Shown: one piece after another, positions 14,375 to 22,956 of the stretch | Numbering within the stretch: the stretch's first letter is position 1 | Layout of the letters: each line of letters starts with the position of its first letter | DNA from: a virus | Direction: 5' to 3' (one strand) | DNA: 23,705 nucleotides | IMG/VR virus record: IMGVR_UViG_3300018412_000052 | Span: 1 to 23,705 of that record | Notes under the pieces: model-generated | The model's database searches: none | Told to the model about the DNA's origin: nothing | What the model saw: the letters and a program-made list of their open reading frames with translations, nothing else | Made by a program: the position numbers and the translations under genes

Positions 14375-15811
14375 ATGGCTGAACAACCTATGGTTATTCT
14401 TAGAAACATAGCAAATCAAGCAGGGCAGGACGTTGGTTGGGACAGTAACACTGGCAATGTTTCTGTAGGTGGTAGTTCTTACACTCCCAATCAATTAAAG
14501 AACATGGGTGGACAACTTGTTAGCGACCAGTGGGTAATGCCTAGTTACGTTGCAAACAACATGGTTAATTCCTCACCACAATCTGCACAACTTGCACAAC
14601 AAAAACAGCAAGGACAACTAAACGATATGTACTCTAGTATGGATGATATGTCTAGTGCTTATACACGACAACAGAAATCTAGTCTTGCAAGCGCACGTGA
14701 CAATCAACTTGCAGACTTAAAGAAAGCATACGCAACTGCCGTGTCTGATGGCGAGATTAGTATACGTGATGCAGAGGATGCTTTTGCTACCCAAGCAGAA
14801 CAGATTAATCAGCAAGCTTATCTTGATGCGGAACAGACTTCTCTGTACAGCCAAGACATGGGCATACAAAACTCACAACAGGCTGTTGGCTTACAACAGG
14901 GTGACAATGCACGAAAGAACTCCCTCATCAATACAAACATGACCACCAGAGATAAACGTGTGTCTGATATTCGTGACAGGCTTACTGCAATCAAAACGCA
15001 GAAGAACCTTGATGTGGCAAATGTTAATGCACAATACGATAGTGGCGTTGCACAAGCACAAGCTACTGCTGACCAGATGTACGCTACAAATATGTTTGGT
15101 TTACAGTCTAATAACTACTCTGCTGAACGTGACCAGAATTATGCACGTCAGAACATGAATTATCAAAATGATTTGGCACTTGGACAAATGTCGCAAGAAC
15201 AGCAATATGCACTTGAAAACATGTCAACTCAACAGAAATATGGTCTTGAACAAATGGCAAGAAGTCAAGAGTATAATGTTCAAAACATGAACCTTGAACA
15301 TGGGTTTGATGTTGAAAACATGGCTATGCAACTTAAGAATGACCTTACCAAGATGAATGTTTCGTTTGGTCAAAGTTCTGCATTACAAAGTCAGAGTGCT
15401 AAAAACTCTATGGACCAAACTGTTGCAAAATACGCACTCGAGGTAAAAGCAGAAGAAGATGCTTACCAAAAACAGCTTGAACGTGATAGACGTGGTTTAG
15501 ACCCAACATCAAAAGAGTACGAAGTTATTACTGGCAATGCTGAACGTGATTTGAAAAACAATATTGCAGAGATTGGCGTAAAGGCTTCATATCAATATGC
15601 TTTTGAAAATGCACTTAATACTTCCTCCGTTCCTTCTGTTAAACAGCCTAAAGATTGGTCAGAAGGTGGTACAAGTGGTTTTGGCGGTGTGTTGAACAAT
15701 CTTTCTGGTTATAGCGATAGGAACGCAAAGTATACTGCCGAACAGGATGATATTGCACGCAAGAAAGCAATTCTCAATGCCAATGAAAAGTACATGCCGT
15801 GGAGCAAATAA
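14375..15811 (+). CDS. Gln-rich helical protein with hendecad repeats, probable internal virion/ejection protein
   Basis: 478 residues; ATG 14375 follows GAGGTGAT. The N-terminus (about 5-45) has VILRNIANQAGQDVGWDSN followed by VSVGG, which resembles the copper-amine-oxidase N-terminal-like (stalk) domain pattern of Gram-positive surface proteins. Residues 75-250 are a Gln/Ala-rich helical region. Residues 250-326 hold seven 11-residue units (A or M at position 1, mostly Tyr/Phe at position 7 in the best units). A further helical part and a Gly-rich C-terminus (about 425-450) follow. Between the endolysin and the giant protein, and with no membrane span, it fits an internal protein ejected with DNA, as T7 gp15-type proteins are, although I see no homology to them. 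Confidence 0.7.
   Translation: MAEQPMVILRNIANQAGQDVGWDSNTGNVSVGGSSYTPNQLKNMGGQLVSDQWVMPSYVANNMVNSSPQSAQLAQQKQQGQLNDMYSSMDDMSSAYTRQQKSSLASARDNQLADLKKAYATAVSDGEISIRDAEDAFATQAEQINQQAYLDAEQTSLYSQDMGIQNSQQAVGLQQGDNARKNSLINTNMTTRDKRVSDIRDRLTAIKTQKNLDVANVNAQYDSGVAQAQATADQMYATNMFGLQSNNYSAERDQNYARQNMNYQNDLALGQMSQEQQYALENMSTQQKYGLEQMARSQEYNVQNMNLEHGFDVENMAMQLKNDLTKMNVSFGQSSALQSQSAKNSMDQTVAKYALEVKAEEDAYQKQLERDRRGLDPTSKEYEVITGNAERDLKNNIAEIGVKASYQYAFENALNTSSVPSVKQPKDWSEGGTSGFGGVLNNLSGYSDRNAKYTAEQDDIARKKAILNANEKYMPWSK
15122..15352 (+). repeat. Seven tandem 33-base units coding an 11-residue repeat
   Basis: Residues 250-326 of the overlapping gene divide into seven 11-residue units, for example MSQEQQYALEN, MSTQQKYGLEQ, MARSQEYNVQN and MNLEHGFDVEN. 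Met occupies position 1 in six units and starts the next segment too (Met 261, 272, 283, 294, 305, 316, 327). Positions 7, 9 and 11 favour Tyr/Phe, Leu/Val and Asn/Gln. The DNA units have diverged, so the pattern is held at protein level. Confidence 0.75.
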
Positions 15812-15831
15812 AATAAGGTAGGTGATGTTTG

Positions 15832-18800
15832 ATGTTTAATGTAAAAGACTATAGTTACAAAAGTATAATTAACAGAAACAACACGTCCTTTGGTTCTGAC
15901 TTGGACGATGAGATTGCAGAAATCCTAAGTAGGACGATTGTTCCAACAAACACCACCTACCACTCAACTGCAAAGAAGCGTTCTGGTGTTAAGCAGTTTT
16001 TTGATGCGTTGTCCATAGGAAATTACGCCACAGCAGGTCTTGTAAGAGGTTTGTTGCCAAACAACGATATAAGTGTTGGCGAAGGTGTGCTTGGCGGTAT
16101 ACGTGCTTCTGTGCCCTTTATGAGTAACTACGAAGAAGGTAAGCATACATACTCTGATGTGCTTGGTGATTTGGGTTGGAAACCTACAACCACTGGTGGT
16201 AAAATCGCTAGAGGTGCTGTTGGTTTTCTTGGTGATGTGTTCCTTGACCCTACCACGTACCTCTCTGGTGGTTTAAGTGCACTCTTTAAAGGTAGCGGTA
16301 AGGCAGGTATAACAACGGCACATAAGACTGCTACTGCATTGGAACTGGCTAAGGAGTTTGGTATTAAGGCAAGTGATGACATCGTGGAGAAGTTGCCTGG
16401 TGAAGTATTTGATGCGGTTGTTAGAAAGTATGCTACAAAGCCAAACATCAGTAAGGAACTTGTTGAACGTCTTGCAATGAAAAAGGCTGACGATGTTGTA
16501 CGTATTCTTGACAAAGTTCCAGAAGGTATGTCAAGTGAGTTGGCTGAAAAGATTGTTGTTAATAGTAACAAAGCAAAAGGCATTACACTTGGTGCAGACG
16601 ATTTAGCACGTGAAACAGAACACCTTACCAAATCATATAATAAGGCTATCGGTTTAAACACTACAGCCATTGACAGAACACTTAGCCTTGGCAATGCGCC
16701 ATTCGGTAAATTCTTATTTCGTGACTTGGCTGATAAGTCAACTACTGTCGTTACTGCTGACACTCTTAAAAAGATTGGTGATAAGACGCTTGCCCCACAA
16801 TATGCAAAACTCCGCAGTACGTTCTACGGAAGTAAGTTGGGCGACCTTTTCTCTACTAAGAGCACCCTCTTTAAGTTAAGCAAAACAAATCCAGGAGATT
16901 TTTATGACTTCTTAAAGTCTGCCGAAAGAATGAAGACTATTACTAAAAATACACAACTACTTCAAAAGTCCATCACTGAAAAAGGTAAGGCGTTTAATCT
17001 TACACCAGACGAAACACGTGAAGTAATAGAGTTGATGGAAGACGAAAGTAAGTGGGTTCAAGTTAAGAAGGCTATGAAGTTTTCTGATATGGAAGAAGCT
17101 AAAGTGTTTAAAGCCAAAATTCTTGAACGTCAAGCAAAAACTCAATCACAACTTGATGAATTACTTGAAACCAAGAAAAGCATTGATATGCTAAGTGAAG
17201 CTAACGATGCAAAGCTTGTTGATGCGGGTGATACGCTTAAAGCGATGCGTGAAGATTATACCAACAAGTTAACCTCCTTGAAGACCTCTCACATCACTGA
17301 ACAATCTAAACTTCAAGACCTTATCAAATCATATACTGACGAATTGGACAATCTTAAACTTGACGAAGAACTCCTTATTAAAAACAATGGTATCTCCACT
17401 GACAGTATTATTAAGTCATATGATGACTACAAATCTGCTGTTTCTTCTGATGTGGCAAATCCCTTTGCGAAGCTGAAAGTTGTTGAAGATGTTTCTACTT
17501 ACTTATTTGGCAGACCAGACTACATAACCTCTTCCTTGTGGGATGCACATTTTGATAAAGTTGCCAACATGATTAAAAACGGTGATGATAAGGCAAAGAT
17601 TGTTGATTATGTTGAGAAGAACTCTGAATATTTCTTTTCTGGACGTGCACAAACTGTTTATCCTTTTATTGGCGAAAAGCTTGGATATGGTAAAGGTAAG
17701 ATATTTGAGAATTGGAATGAAATGTATTACGACCGTATTAAGCACATCAATGAAAAGGTTGCAAAAGCTGAACCACTTACCGTTAAAGATGAACAGCTTC
17801 TTGCTGAACTCCAAAGTGTAAAAATGCAACGTGATGGCTGGTTACAGAAATTCCGTAATCAAGACAGCATGGAAGGTGTAATGAAGATTATTTCCGAAGA
17901 TAAGAACAAAGAAATGTTTGACGATTATGAGAAGTATAAGCACATGGCTAACACTACTTCAACTAGGGTTTCTGAAAGAACTGCAAGTGAACTTGCTGAA
18001 CAGCGTAAAATATTCAACGATTACGCTTCTCCACAGAATAAAATTCCAGATAAAATTGAAGCATCTGGAAAACTTCTTACATCAAAAAACAAGCTTACTG
18101 TCCTTGATGATTTGTTTGAGAGGACTTTTATCACTCTTCCAGATTTTGACCCTAACAATATAAAACCAAGTTATCTACGTTACACAAATGCTGTTGCTGA
18201 TGAAGTTGAACCACTTCTTGAAAATTTCTTTAAACTTGACTTTGACAATCTTTCACCAAAACAAAAAGAATTACTTTATAGTATGGCTATTGGCAACGCC
18301 AACAAACGTATGGATGGTGCAAAGGTTTTTGGTGCTGTTGGTGATGCTGAACGTAAAGCACTTGTTAAAGAAGCTGAATTGAGAAAAGCTAACCTTCGTA
18401 CAAGTATGCTTGCAGATAGAACAAAAATTGGTTCTACTGTACAGTTTAAAAATGGTGATGAAGTTGTTGAAGGTGTCGTTAAGTCTGTTGATTTTAACGA
18501 TGATGCGAAAGGTCTTTTGACTGTTGTTAAGAATGATGGAGGTGTTGTTGGCAAAGTTGGTGTCGACCAACTCACATCAGTTAAGATTAATTCAAAGCTT
18601 TTATCTGCCGATGAAATCGTTAAACTTTCAAACATTTCTGATGATTTTGTTACTAGTCAAAAGGAACTTACTTCCCTTCTTGATGTGAAAACTTCCGATT
18701 TATCCAAACTTGATGATGAGTTTAAAACATCTTATAAGAGTATTCTTGAGAATTATAAACAGCGTTCCACTGATGTTACTAACCAAATCAAAGAATTGTA

Positions 18801-21800
18801 TGTTAACAGTGAAGATTTATCAAAAGCATTCTCCACTGACAACTTGGCAAAAATAGACGAATTGACCAACAAAGTAATGCACGCTGATGAAGTCTTGGCA
18901 AACGATGATGCATTTGAAACCTTTATGCGTTCTTGGATTGGTGATGGCAAGGTTGAAGATATTATTGATAAGAACGCCCCACGTACAGCAGAATTTATGC
19001 TTGACTCTGACTTAGGTGTTAGTGAGAAAGTTGCAAAGATTGCACAACAACTTCGTAATGATTTTATTGAAATTGGTAAAAGCGAAGTTAATATTGGTCA
19101 GCTTAACGTGGGACAGCTTGATGAAATGATGGATAGATATTTGCCCCACGTTCTCACTGATGAAGGTAAAAAGTTATTCAATGACTCCGAAGAGTTTCAA
19201 CAACATCTTTCAAAACTTGATATAGAGTTTAACAACTTCTCAATGGAAAGAACTATTAAGCGCATTCCAGATGGAAATGGTGGGTACATTGACAATCCAA
19301 ATGTTACTCAAATCAATAAATACTTTAGTGAAAAGTTTGGTGATGTGTTAAAAGGTAAGAATGCTTTCGTAGACGATGTGTCTGACATTTATATTACACG
19401 TGCATTGAAGAACACTAGATTACTGTATGACGACAAATTCTCTCACGAGATTGTTGATACGTTCAGTAAAGACTATACAAGTGAACTTAGTGAAGGTTAT
19501 AATATAGTCATGAACCCTGTAAATTATCGCAATACTTCATCTGATGTGGCACAACTTAACGTGTCTATGGAGATAAGCAACGCTGTTTCCGATTACCTTC
19601 GTAGTGACGATGTTATTAAAAGTATCGAAGATGCTGTACGTGCAGAACTTGGTTCAAGTGTTGTTACCAAGGAACAAAACCTTGTTTACAAAAAGTTGTT
19701 TGGTGACAAAATGGGTGCTTATGCAAAGGACTTTATTGGTAAGAACTTTCCAGACAGTGTTAGAAGAAATATGTTTGAAAGTGAGTTAAAGGCGTTCAAT
19801 ACAACTTCTACTGTAGGTGGAACGCTTGATGACTTATCGACACCTATAATTAAGTTTAACGATGCGAATGTTGAAAGTTTAAATCGTGTGATTGACGAAA
19901 CCAAAGAACAATACATTAGCAGTATTCGCACCAAACTTATCAACTATGAGAAAACAAAATACTTCGAGTCTTATGGTAAAAAAATGCCAGAAGAGTTGTT
20001 AAATCGCTTTCATAACTATGCTTTAGATGATGTTGTTCGACACATCGACAATGCACGTAATGTTGCCGATGAGGTTGATTTACAAAAGCTTGACCGTATC
20101 TCCAAGAACATCGACACGTTAAACAATTTTAGAAATCCAGAAATTAAGCAAATGAACAGTGCAATTATTGACAAAGCAAATCAAGCAAGGCTTTTACAGA
20201 TACAGAAAGATAACAGTAGGTTTTTACAGATTTATGATAAGTTCACCCACTTTATTAAGATTAACCAAACATCCGTCTTACCTTCTTTCCACGCTAGAAA
20301 TAAGATGTCCAATACATTTAACAACTGGCTTGAGGTTGGTGCTGATGCGGTTGATGTTGACTTTCAGCGTACAGCCTTTCGTGCAATCAAGAACAAAGGT
20401 AACGTTGATGGTGTACTTAAAATAACAAATGCTGATGGTAGTGTTGGCATGATTGGTTGGGACGACTTATACAAGATTGCAGAGGAAAAAGGTGTTATAG
20501 GTGAAGGTTTCTTTGCTAAAGAGATTGCAGGCGATGCCACATCAAAAGGTTTGTTCAAGAAACTTCCTGCCCACCTTGACCCTACCGACACCAAGAACTT
20601 TAAGCCTTACAAGGTTGGTACTAGCATTGGTAGCACAATAGAGGACCAGGATAGACTTATTCACTTTGCTTCACAAGTAAGTCGTGGAATGAGTTATGAT
20701 GAAGCTTCTGAAAGTGTTACAAAGTTCCTATTTGATTATTCTGATTTGACAGCTTTTGAACAGACTGTAATGAAGCGTATCATTCCCTACTACACGTGGA
20801 TGCGAAAGAACTCTGCGTTGCAATTAGAAATGATGATGGAACATCCAGAGAAATACCGCTATGTGTCAAAGGTTGTTGGTGGTGTAGAGGGAATGGTTGA
20901 TGAGAATGACCGTATCAACAGAGATTATGTTAATGACTTTGCCAAGGATTGGGTACAGACACCGTTTAGTGTTACAAACCCAGAAGGTCGTACTGAAACC
21001 GTTTTGTGGAATACTGGCTTGCCATACATGGACATTAGTAAGATACCAAATCCACTTGACCCTGTTGGTAGTGTAAAGAACATCTTCTCCCAAACAAATC
21101 CGTTAATCAAACTTCCTGTTGAACAGATGCTTAATAAAAATACTTTCTTTGACTCACCAATTGTTGAGGAAGGTGGAAACCAACTTACAAGTCGTGCAGA
21201 CCACATTCTTTCCCAACTTGCATTGTACAACACTGGAAAAGACCTTGCAACAAAACGTGGTGCAGACTTAGGACTTCAAGTTTTAAACAATACAACTGGT
21301 GTCAAACTGCTTTCGTATGATTACGATATGTACAAGGCGATGAAAATACAAAAGATGATTGACGATGGTACTTTCTATGATAGAGATACCATTGGTGAGA
21401 AGGCTGTCAAAGGCACTGGTGCTGTTCTTCTTGGTGCAGGTGGTATTGTTGTGGATGGAGTTACACATGCGTTCTCCAAGGCTGTTAACTCTGTTGCAGA
21501 TAGTGCAAACAAAGACAAGCCACTTGGTGCTGATGAGTACACTGGTGCATTTAGACCTATAAGCCAATCTAAGTATGAAAAGCTTTCTGATAAGGACAAA
21601 GCACGTTACAATCCTCCCACATCAGAAGAAGCTATTGCATATAACAAAAAGGCTGTTGAACTTGAACAACTCCAACTTGAAAAAAGTGGTGTTGCAAAGA
21701 AATTCATCTGGTCCTTGTTTGACAAGTTTAACCTTGGTGAAAGAAATAAGGAATATAAACTTGGTGAAATTGTCACTGTTACAGATGGCGATACGTTTAA

Positions 21801-22230
21801 AATTAAGATTGGTAATGAAACAAAGAGTGTCAGAATGCTTTTGATTGATACGCCAGAAACAGTCGACCCACGTGTTGATGAACCTATGCCTTATGGCAAA
21901 GAAGCAAGCAACCACAGCAAGTCTCACTTCCTTGGACAAGATGCAAAGATTTACTTTGATGGGGAAGAAACTGACAAGTACGGCAGACTTCTTGGTTATG
22001 TTGAAATTGATGGCACTGACATGAATAATGAGTTACTTAAAGAAGGACTTGCACAAACTAGGTATCTTTACGAGCCACCTTATGATAGGCTTGATAAATA
22101 TAATGCAACAGAAAAAGAAGCGTATAATCAAAAGAAAGGATTGTGGTCACTCGATGGTTATGCGACTCCAAATCAAGACGATGGTTACAACATGAATTAT
22201 CTTGATGCGATAGGTCGTAAGTTAAAGTAA
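15832..22230 (+). CDS. Giant virion protein (2132 aa) with a C-terminal staphylococcal-nuclease domain
   Basis: ATG 15832 is chosen over the TTG at 15829 because the AGGTAGGTGAT site fits it better. The N-terminus has a Gly-rich hydrophobic part (KIARGAVGFLGDVFLDPTTY, about 124-143). Long coiled coils follow (for example about 424-520 and 960-1010), then a small SH3-like beta segment (about 866-918) and the segment IPYYTWMRKNSALQLEMM (about 1651-1668) found in large virion proteins of Bacillota phages. There is a Gly/Val-rich hydrophobic stretch near 1861-1880. Residues ~1974-2107 are an SNase domain: VTDGDTF (Asp1987), VRMLL (Arg2001), IDTPE (Asp2006, Thr2007, Glu2009), YGRLLGY (Arg2052) and a GLWS end, matching Asp21, Arg35, Asp40, Thr41, Glu43 and Arg87 of staphylococcal nuclease. 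Likely an internal protein delivered at infection; the nuclease could act on host or competitor DNA. Confidence 0.85.
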   Translation: MFNVKDYSYKSIINRNNTSFGSDLDDEIAEILSRTIVPTNTTYHSTAKKRSGVKQFFDALSIGNYATAGLVRGLLPNNDISVGEGVLGGIRASVPFMSNYEEGKHTYSDVLGDLGWKPTTTGGKIARGAVGFLGDVFLDPTTYLSGGLSALFKGSGKAGITTAHKTATALELAKEFGIKASDDIVEKLPGEVFDAVVRKYATKPNISKELVERLAMKKADDVVRILDKVPEGMSSELAEKIVVNSNKAKGITLGADDLARETEHLTKSYNKAIGLNTTAIDRTLSLGNAPFGKFLFRDLADKSTTVVTADTLKKIGDKTLAPQYAKLRSTFYGSKLGDLFSTKSTLFKLSKTNPGDFYDFLKSAERMKTITKNTQLLQKSITEKGKAFNLTPDETREVIELMEDESKWVQVKKAMKFSDMEEAKVFKAKILERQAKTQSQLDELLETKKSIDMLSEANDAKLVDAGDTLKAMREDYTNKLTSLKTSHITEQSKLQDLIKSYTDELDNLKLDEELLIKNNGISTDSIIKSYDDYKSAVSSDVANPFAKLKVVEDVSTYLFGRPDYITSSLWDAHFDKVANMIKNGDDKAKIVDYVEKNSEYFFSGRAQTVYPFIGEKLGYGKGKIFENWNEMYYDRIKHINEKVAKAEPLTVKDEQLLAELQSVKMQRDGWLQKFRNQDSMEGVMKIISEDKNKEMFDDYEKYKHMANTTSTRVSERTASELAEQRKIFNDYASPQNKIPDKIEASGKLLTSKNKLTVLDDLFERTFITLPDFDPNNIKPSYLRYTNAVADEVEPLLENFFKLDFDNLSPKQKELLYSMAIGNANKRMDGAKVFGAVGDAERKALVKEAELRKANLRTSMLADRTKIGSTVQFKNGDEVVEGVVKSVDFNDDAKGLLTVVKNDGGVVGKVGVDQLTSVKINSKLLSADEIVKLSNISDDFVTSQKELTSLLDVKTSDLSKLDDEFKTSYKSILENYKQRSTDVTNQIKELYVNSEDLSKAFSTDNLAKIDELTNKVMHADEVLANDDAFETFMRSWIGDGKVEDIIDKNAPRTAEFMLDSDLGVSEKVAKIAQQLRNDFIEIGKSEVNIGQLNVGQLDEMMDRYLPHVLTDEGKKLFNDSEEFQQHLSKLDIEFNNFSMERTIKRIPDGNGGYIDNPNVTQINKYFSEKFGDVLKGKNAFVDDVSDIYITRALKNTRLLYDDKFSHEIVDTFSKDYTSELSEGYNIVMNPVNYRNTSSDVAQLNVSMEISNAVSDYLRSDDVIKSIEDAVRAELGSSVVTKEQNLVYKKLFGDKMGAYAKDFIGKNFPDSVRRNMFESELKAFNTTSTVGGTLDDLSTPIIKFNDANVESLNRVIDETKEQYISSIRTKLINYEKTKYFESYGKKMPEELLNRFHNYALDDVVRHIDNARNVADEVDLQKLDRISKNIDTLNNFRNPEIKQMNSAIIDKANQARLLQIQKDNSRFLQIYDKFTHFIKINQTSVLPSFHARNKMSNTFNNWLEVGADAVDVDFQRTAFRAIKNKGNVDGVLKITNADGSVGMIGWDDLYKIAEEKGVIGEGFFAKEIAGDATSKGLFKKLPAHLDPTDTKNFKPYKVGTSIGSTIEDQDRLIHFASQVSRGMSYDEASESVTKFLFDYSDLTAFEQTVMKRIIPYYTWMRKNSALQLEMMMEHPEKYRYVSKVVGGVEGMVDENDRINRDYVNDFAKDWVQTPFSVTNPEGRTETVLWNTGLPYMDISKIPNPLDPVGSVKNIFSQTNPLIKLPVEQMLNKNTFFDSPIVEEGGNQLTSRADHILSQLALYNTGKDLATKRGADLGLQVLNNTTGVKLLSYDYDMYKAMKIQKMIDDGTFYDRDTIGEKAVKGTGAVLLGAGGIVVDGVTHAFSKAVNSVADSANKDKPLGADEYTGAFRPISQSKYEKLSDKDKARYNPPTSEEAIAYNKKAVELEQLQLEKSGVAKKFIWSLFDKFNLGERNKEYKLGEIVTVTDGDTFKIKIGNETKSVRMLLIDTPETVDPRVDEPMPYGKEASNHSKSHFLGQDAKIYFDGEETDKYGRLLGYVEIDGTDMNNELLKEGLAQTRYLYEPPYDRLDKYNATEKEAYNQKKGLWSLDGYATPNQDDGYNMNYLDAIGRKLK

Positions 22231-22245
22231 TTGGAGGTGTTGCAC

Positions 22246-22467
22246 ATGGAAGAATTTATTCTTGGGTTGGCTGAAAAAAGCATACTTGGTGCTGGGTTCT
22301 TCTACCTGCTTCACTATCTTGTCAAGAACATGGAAGGCATCACCGTAAACCTAACTAGCTTTGGTGAGGTATTACATAAAGTGTCCGACACGTTGCTTAA
22401 GATTGACATGAGAGTTGAACAGTTAGAACAGAAAATTAAAGACTTAGAAAGGAGGGGAGAAATATGA
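22246..22467 (+). CDS. Holin-like protein (UviB/BhlA type)
   Basis: 73 residues. ATG 22246 follows TTGGAGGTG (22231-22239); the in-frame TTG 22231 is inside that ribosome binding site and is rejected. One hydrophobic helix (ILGLAEKSILGAGFFYLLHYL, about 5-25) is followed by an amphipathic, coiled-coil C-terminus (VEQLEQKIKDLERR, about 57-70). This is the usual layout of BhlA/UviB holin-like proteins: an N-terminal span and a charged cytoplasmic tail. It would form membrane lesions that release the endolysin. It overlaps the next gene by four bases (ATGA). Confidence 0.75.
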   Translation: MEEFILGLAEKSILGAGFFYLLHYLVKNMEGITVNLTSFGEVLHKVSDTLLKIDMRVEQLEQKIKDLERRGEI

Positions 22468-22646
22468 AAGACTACAAAACATTAATTGCACCAATCGTGG
22501 CAGTAATTGCTATAGTGCTACAGTTAGTGTTAAAAATTGATTTACCACAACAGTTACAATCTGATTTGGTAGCTTCTCTTGCAAATCTCATTGCTGTAGG
22601 TGCAGTGCTGTACGGTATCATTAAAAACCATTTCACACAAAAGTAG
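22464..22646 (+). CDS. Small two-span phage holin
   Basis: 60 residues; ATG 22464 overlaps the previous stop, with GGAGGGGAGA just upstream. Two hydrophobic helices, LIAPIVAVIAIVLQLVL (about 7-23) and LVASLANLIAVGAVLYGII (about 35-53), are separated by a polar link containing DLPQQLQSD, and the C-terminus is short and basic. This matches the short class II-like holins of Gram-positive phages, where a Pro-containing polar loop separates two spans. It is the last gene of the late operon. With the preceding gene it forms a holin pair, one of which may act as a regulator. Confidence 0.78.
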   Translation: MKDYKTLIAPIVAVIAIVLQLVLKIDLPQQLQSDLVASLANLIAVGAVLYGIIKNHFTQK

Positions 22647-22648
22647 AT

Positions 22649-22694
22649 TTGTCAAGGAAAAAACTTTCAATTATGAAAATAAATGTCTTGACAA
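22649..22694. repeat. Nested inverted repeat overlapping the -35 box of the second promoter
   Basis: TTGTCAAG (22649-22656) is the exact complement of CTTGACAA (22687-22694), which contains the -35 TTGACA. Inside lies TTTCA-ATTA-TGAAA (22665-22678). As DNA it could be an operator covering the promoter; as RNA in read-through late mRNA it could fold into two stacked stems. Confidence 0.45.
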
Positions 22695-22716
22695 GTTTTA
22701 CAAGAAATGTTATAAT
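22688..22716 (+). promoter_or_regulatory. Consensus promoter, extended -10 type, of module copy B
   Basis: TTGACA (22688-22693), exact 17-bp spacer, TATAAT (22711-22716), with TG at 22708-22709. Both hexamers are perfect. Transcription would begin near 22722. The match to the promoter at 189-217 extends over TTGACAAGTT, AAGAA, TGTTATA and TCTTT. No ORF follows on this strand before the terminator at 22929, so it should make a short non-coding RNA of about 235 nt. Confidence 0.85.
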
Positions 22717-22720
22717 TGTC

Positions 22721-22956
22721 TTTAGAAGGTTTATTACTTCTAAATAACGTGTAAAGTACTTAAAGAAATAAAGAAAAAAGATTAAAAGCAAATGCCGTAA
22801 GGCATTTAAAGGTTTCTTTGAAACCTTTTGATTAACTTGAAAATCTTCTTCACATCACAAAAGAACTTGTTGCTTATTTCACGTGTTTATAACACGTCTT
22901 GCAGAAGTACTTTAACAACATAATAAATAAGACCTCACTTTGATGTGGGGTCTTTT
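22721..22956 (+). ncRNA. Candidate structured small RNA (module copy B)
   Basis: From the predicted start to the terminator there is no ORF but a series of stem-loops: TTTAGAAG/CTTCTAAA (22721-22728/22737-22744) at the 5' end; AAATGCC-GTAA-GGCATTT (22790-22807); AAAGGTTTC-TTT-GAAACCTTT (22808-22828); GATT/AATC (22830-22845); TTCTT/AAGAA around CACATCA (22846-22865); ACGTGTT-TAT-AACACGT (22881-22897); then the terminator. GTAAAGTACTTAAAGAA (22751-22767) and CGTGTTTATAACACGTCTTG (22882-22901) are identical to 243-259 and 402-421 in the late leader, in the same order and at similar distance from the promoter. The function is unknown; a stand-alone regulatory RNA is the simplest reading. Confidence 0.6.

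Noticed and set aside
16128-16763. A 211-codon - strand ORF inside the giant gene.
   Set aside because: No ribosome binding site or promoter, Ser-rich shadow composition, and lies wholly within a clear + strand gene.
22808-22832. The hairpin AAAGGTTTC-TTT-GAAACCTTT followed by TTTTG as a terminator.
   Set aside because: Stem has few G-C pairs and the T-run is only four bases; the hairpin at 22929 is much stronger. It may be a weak attenuator.
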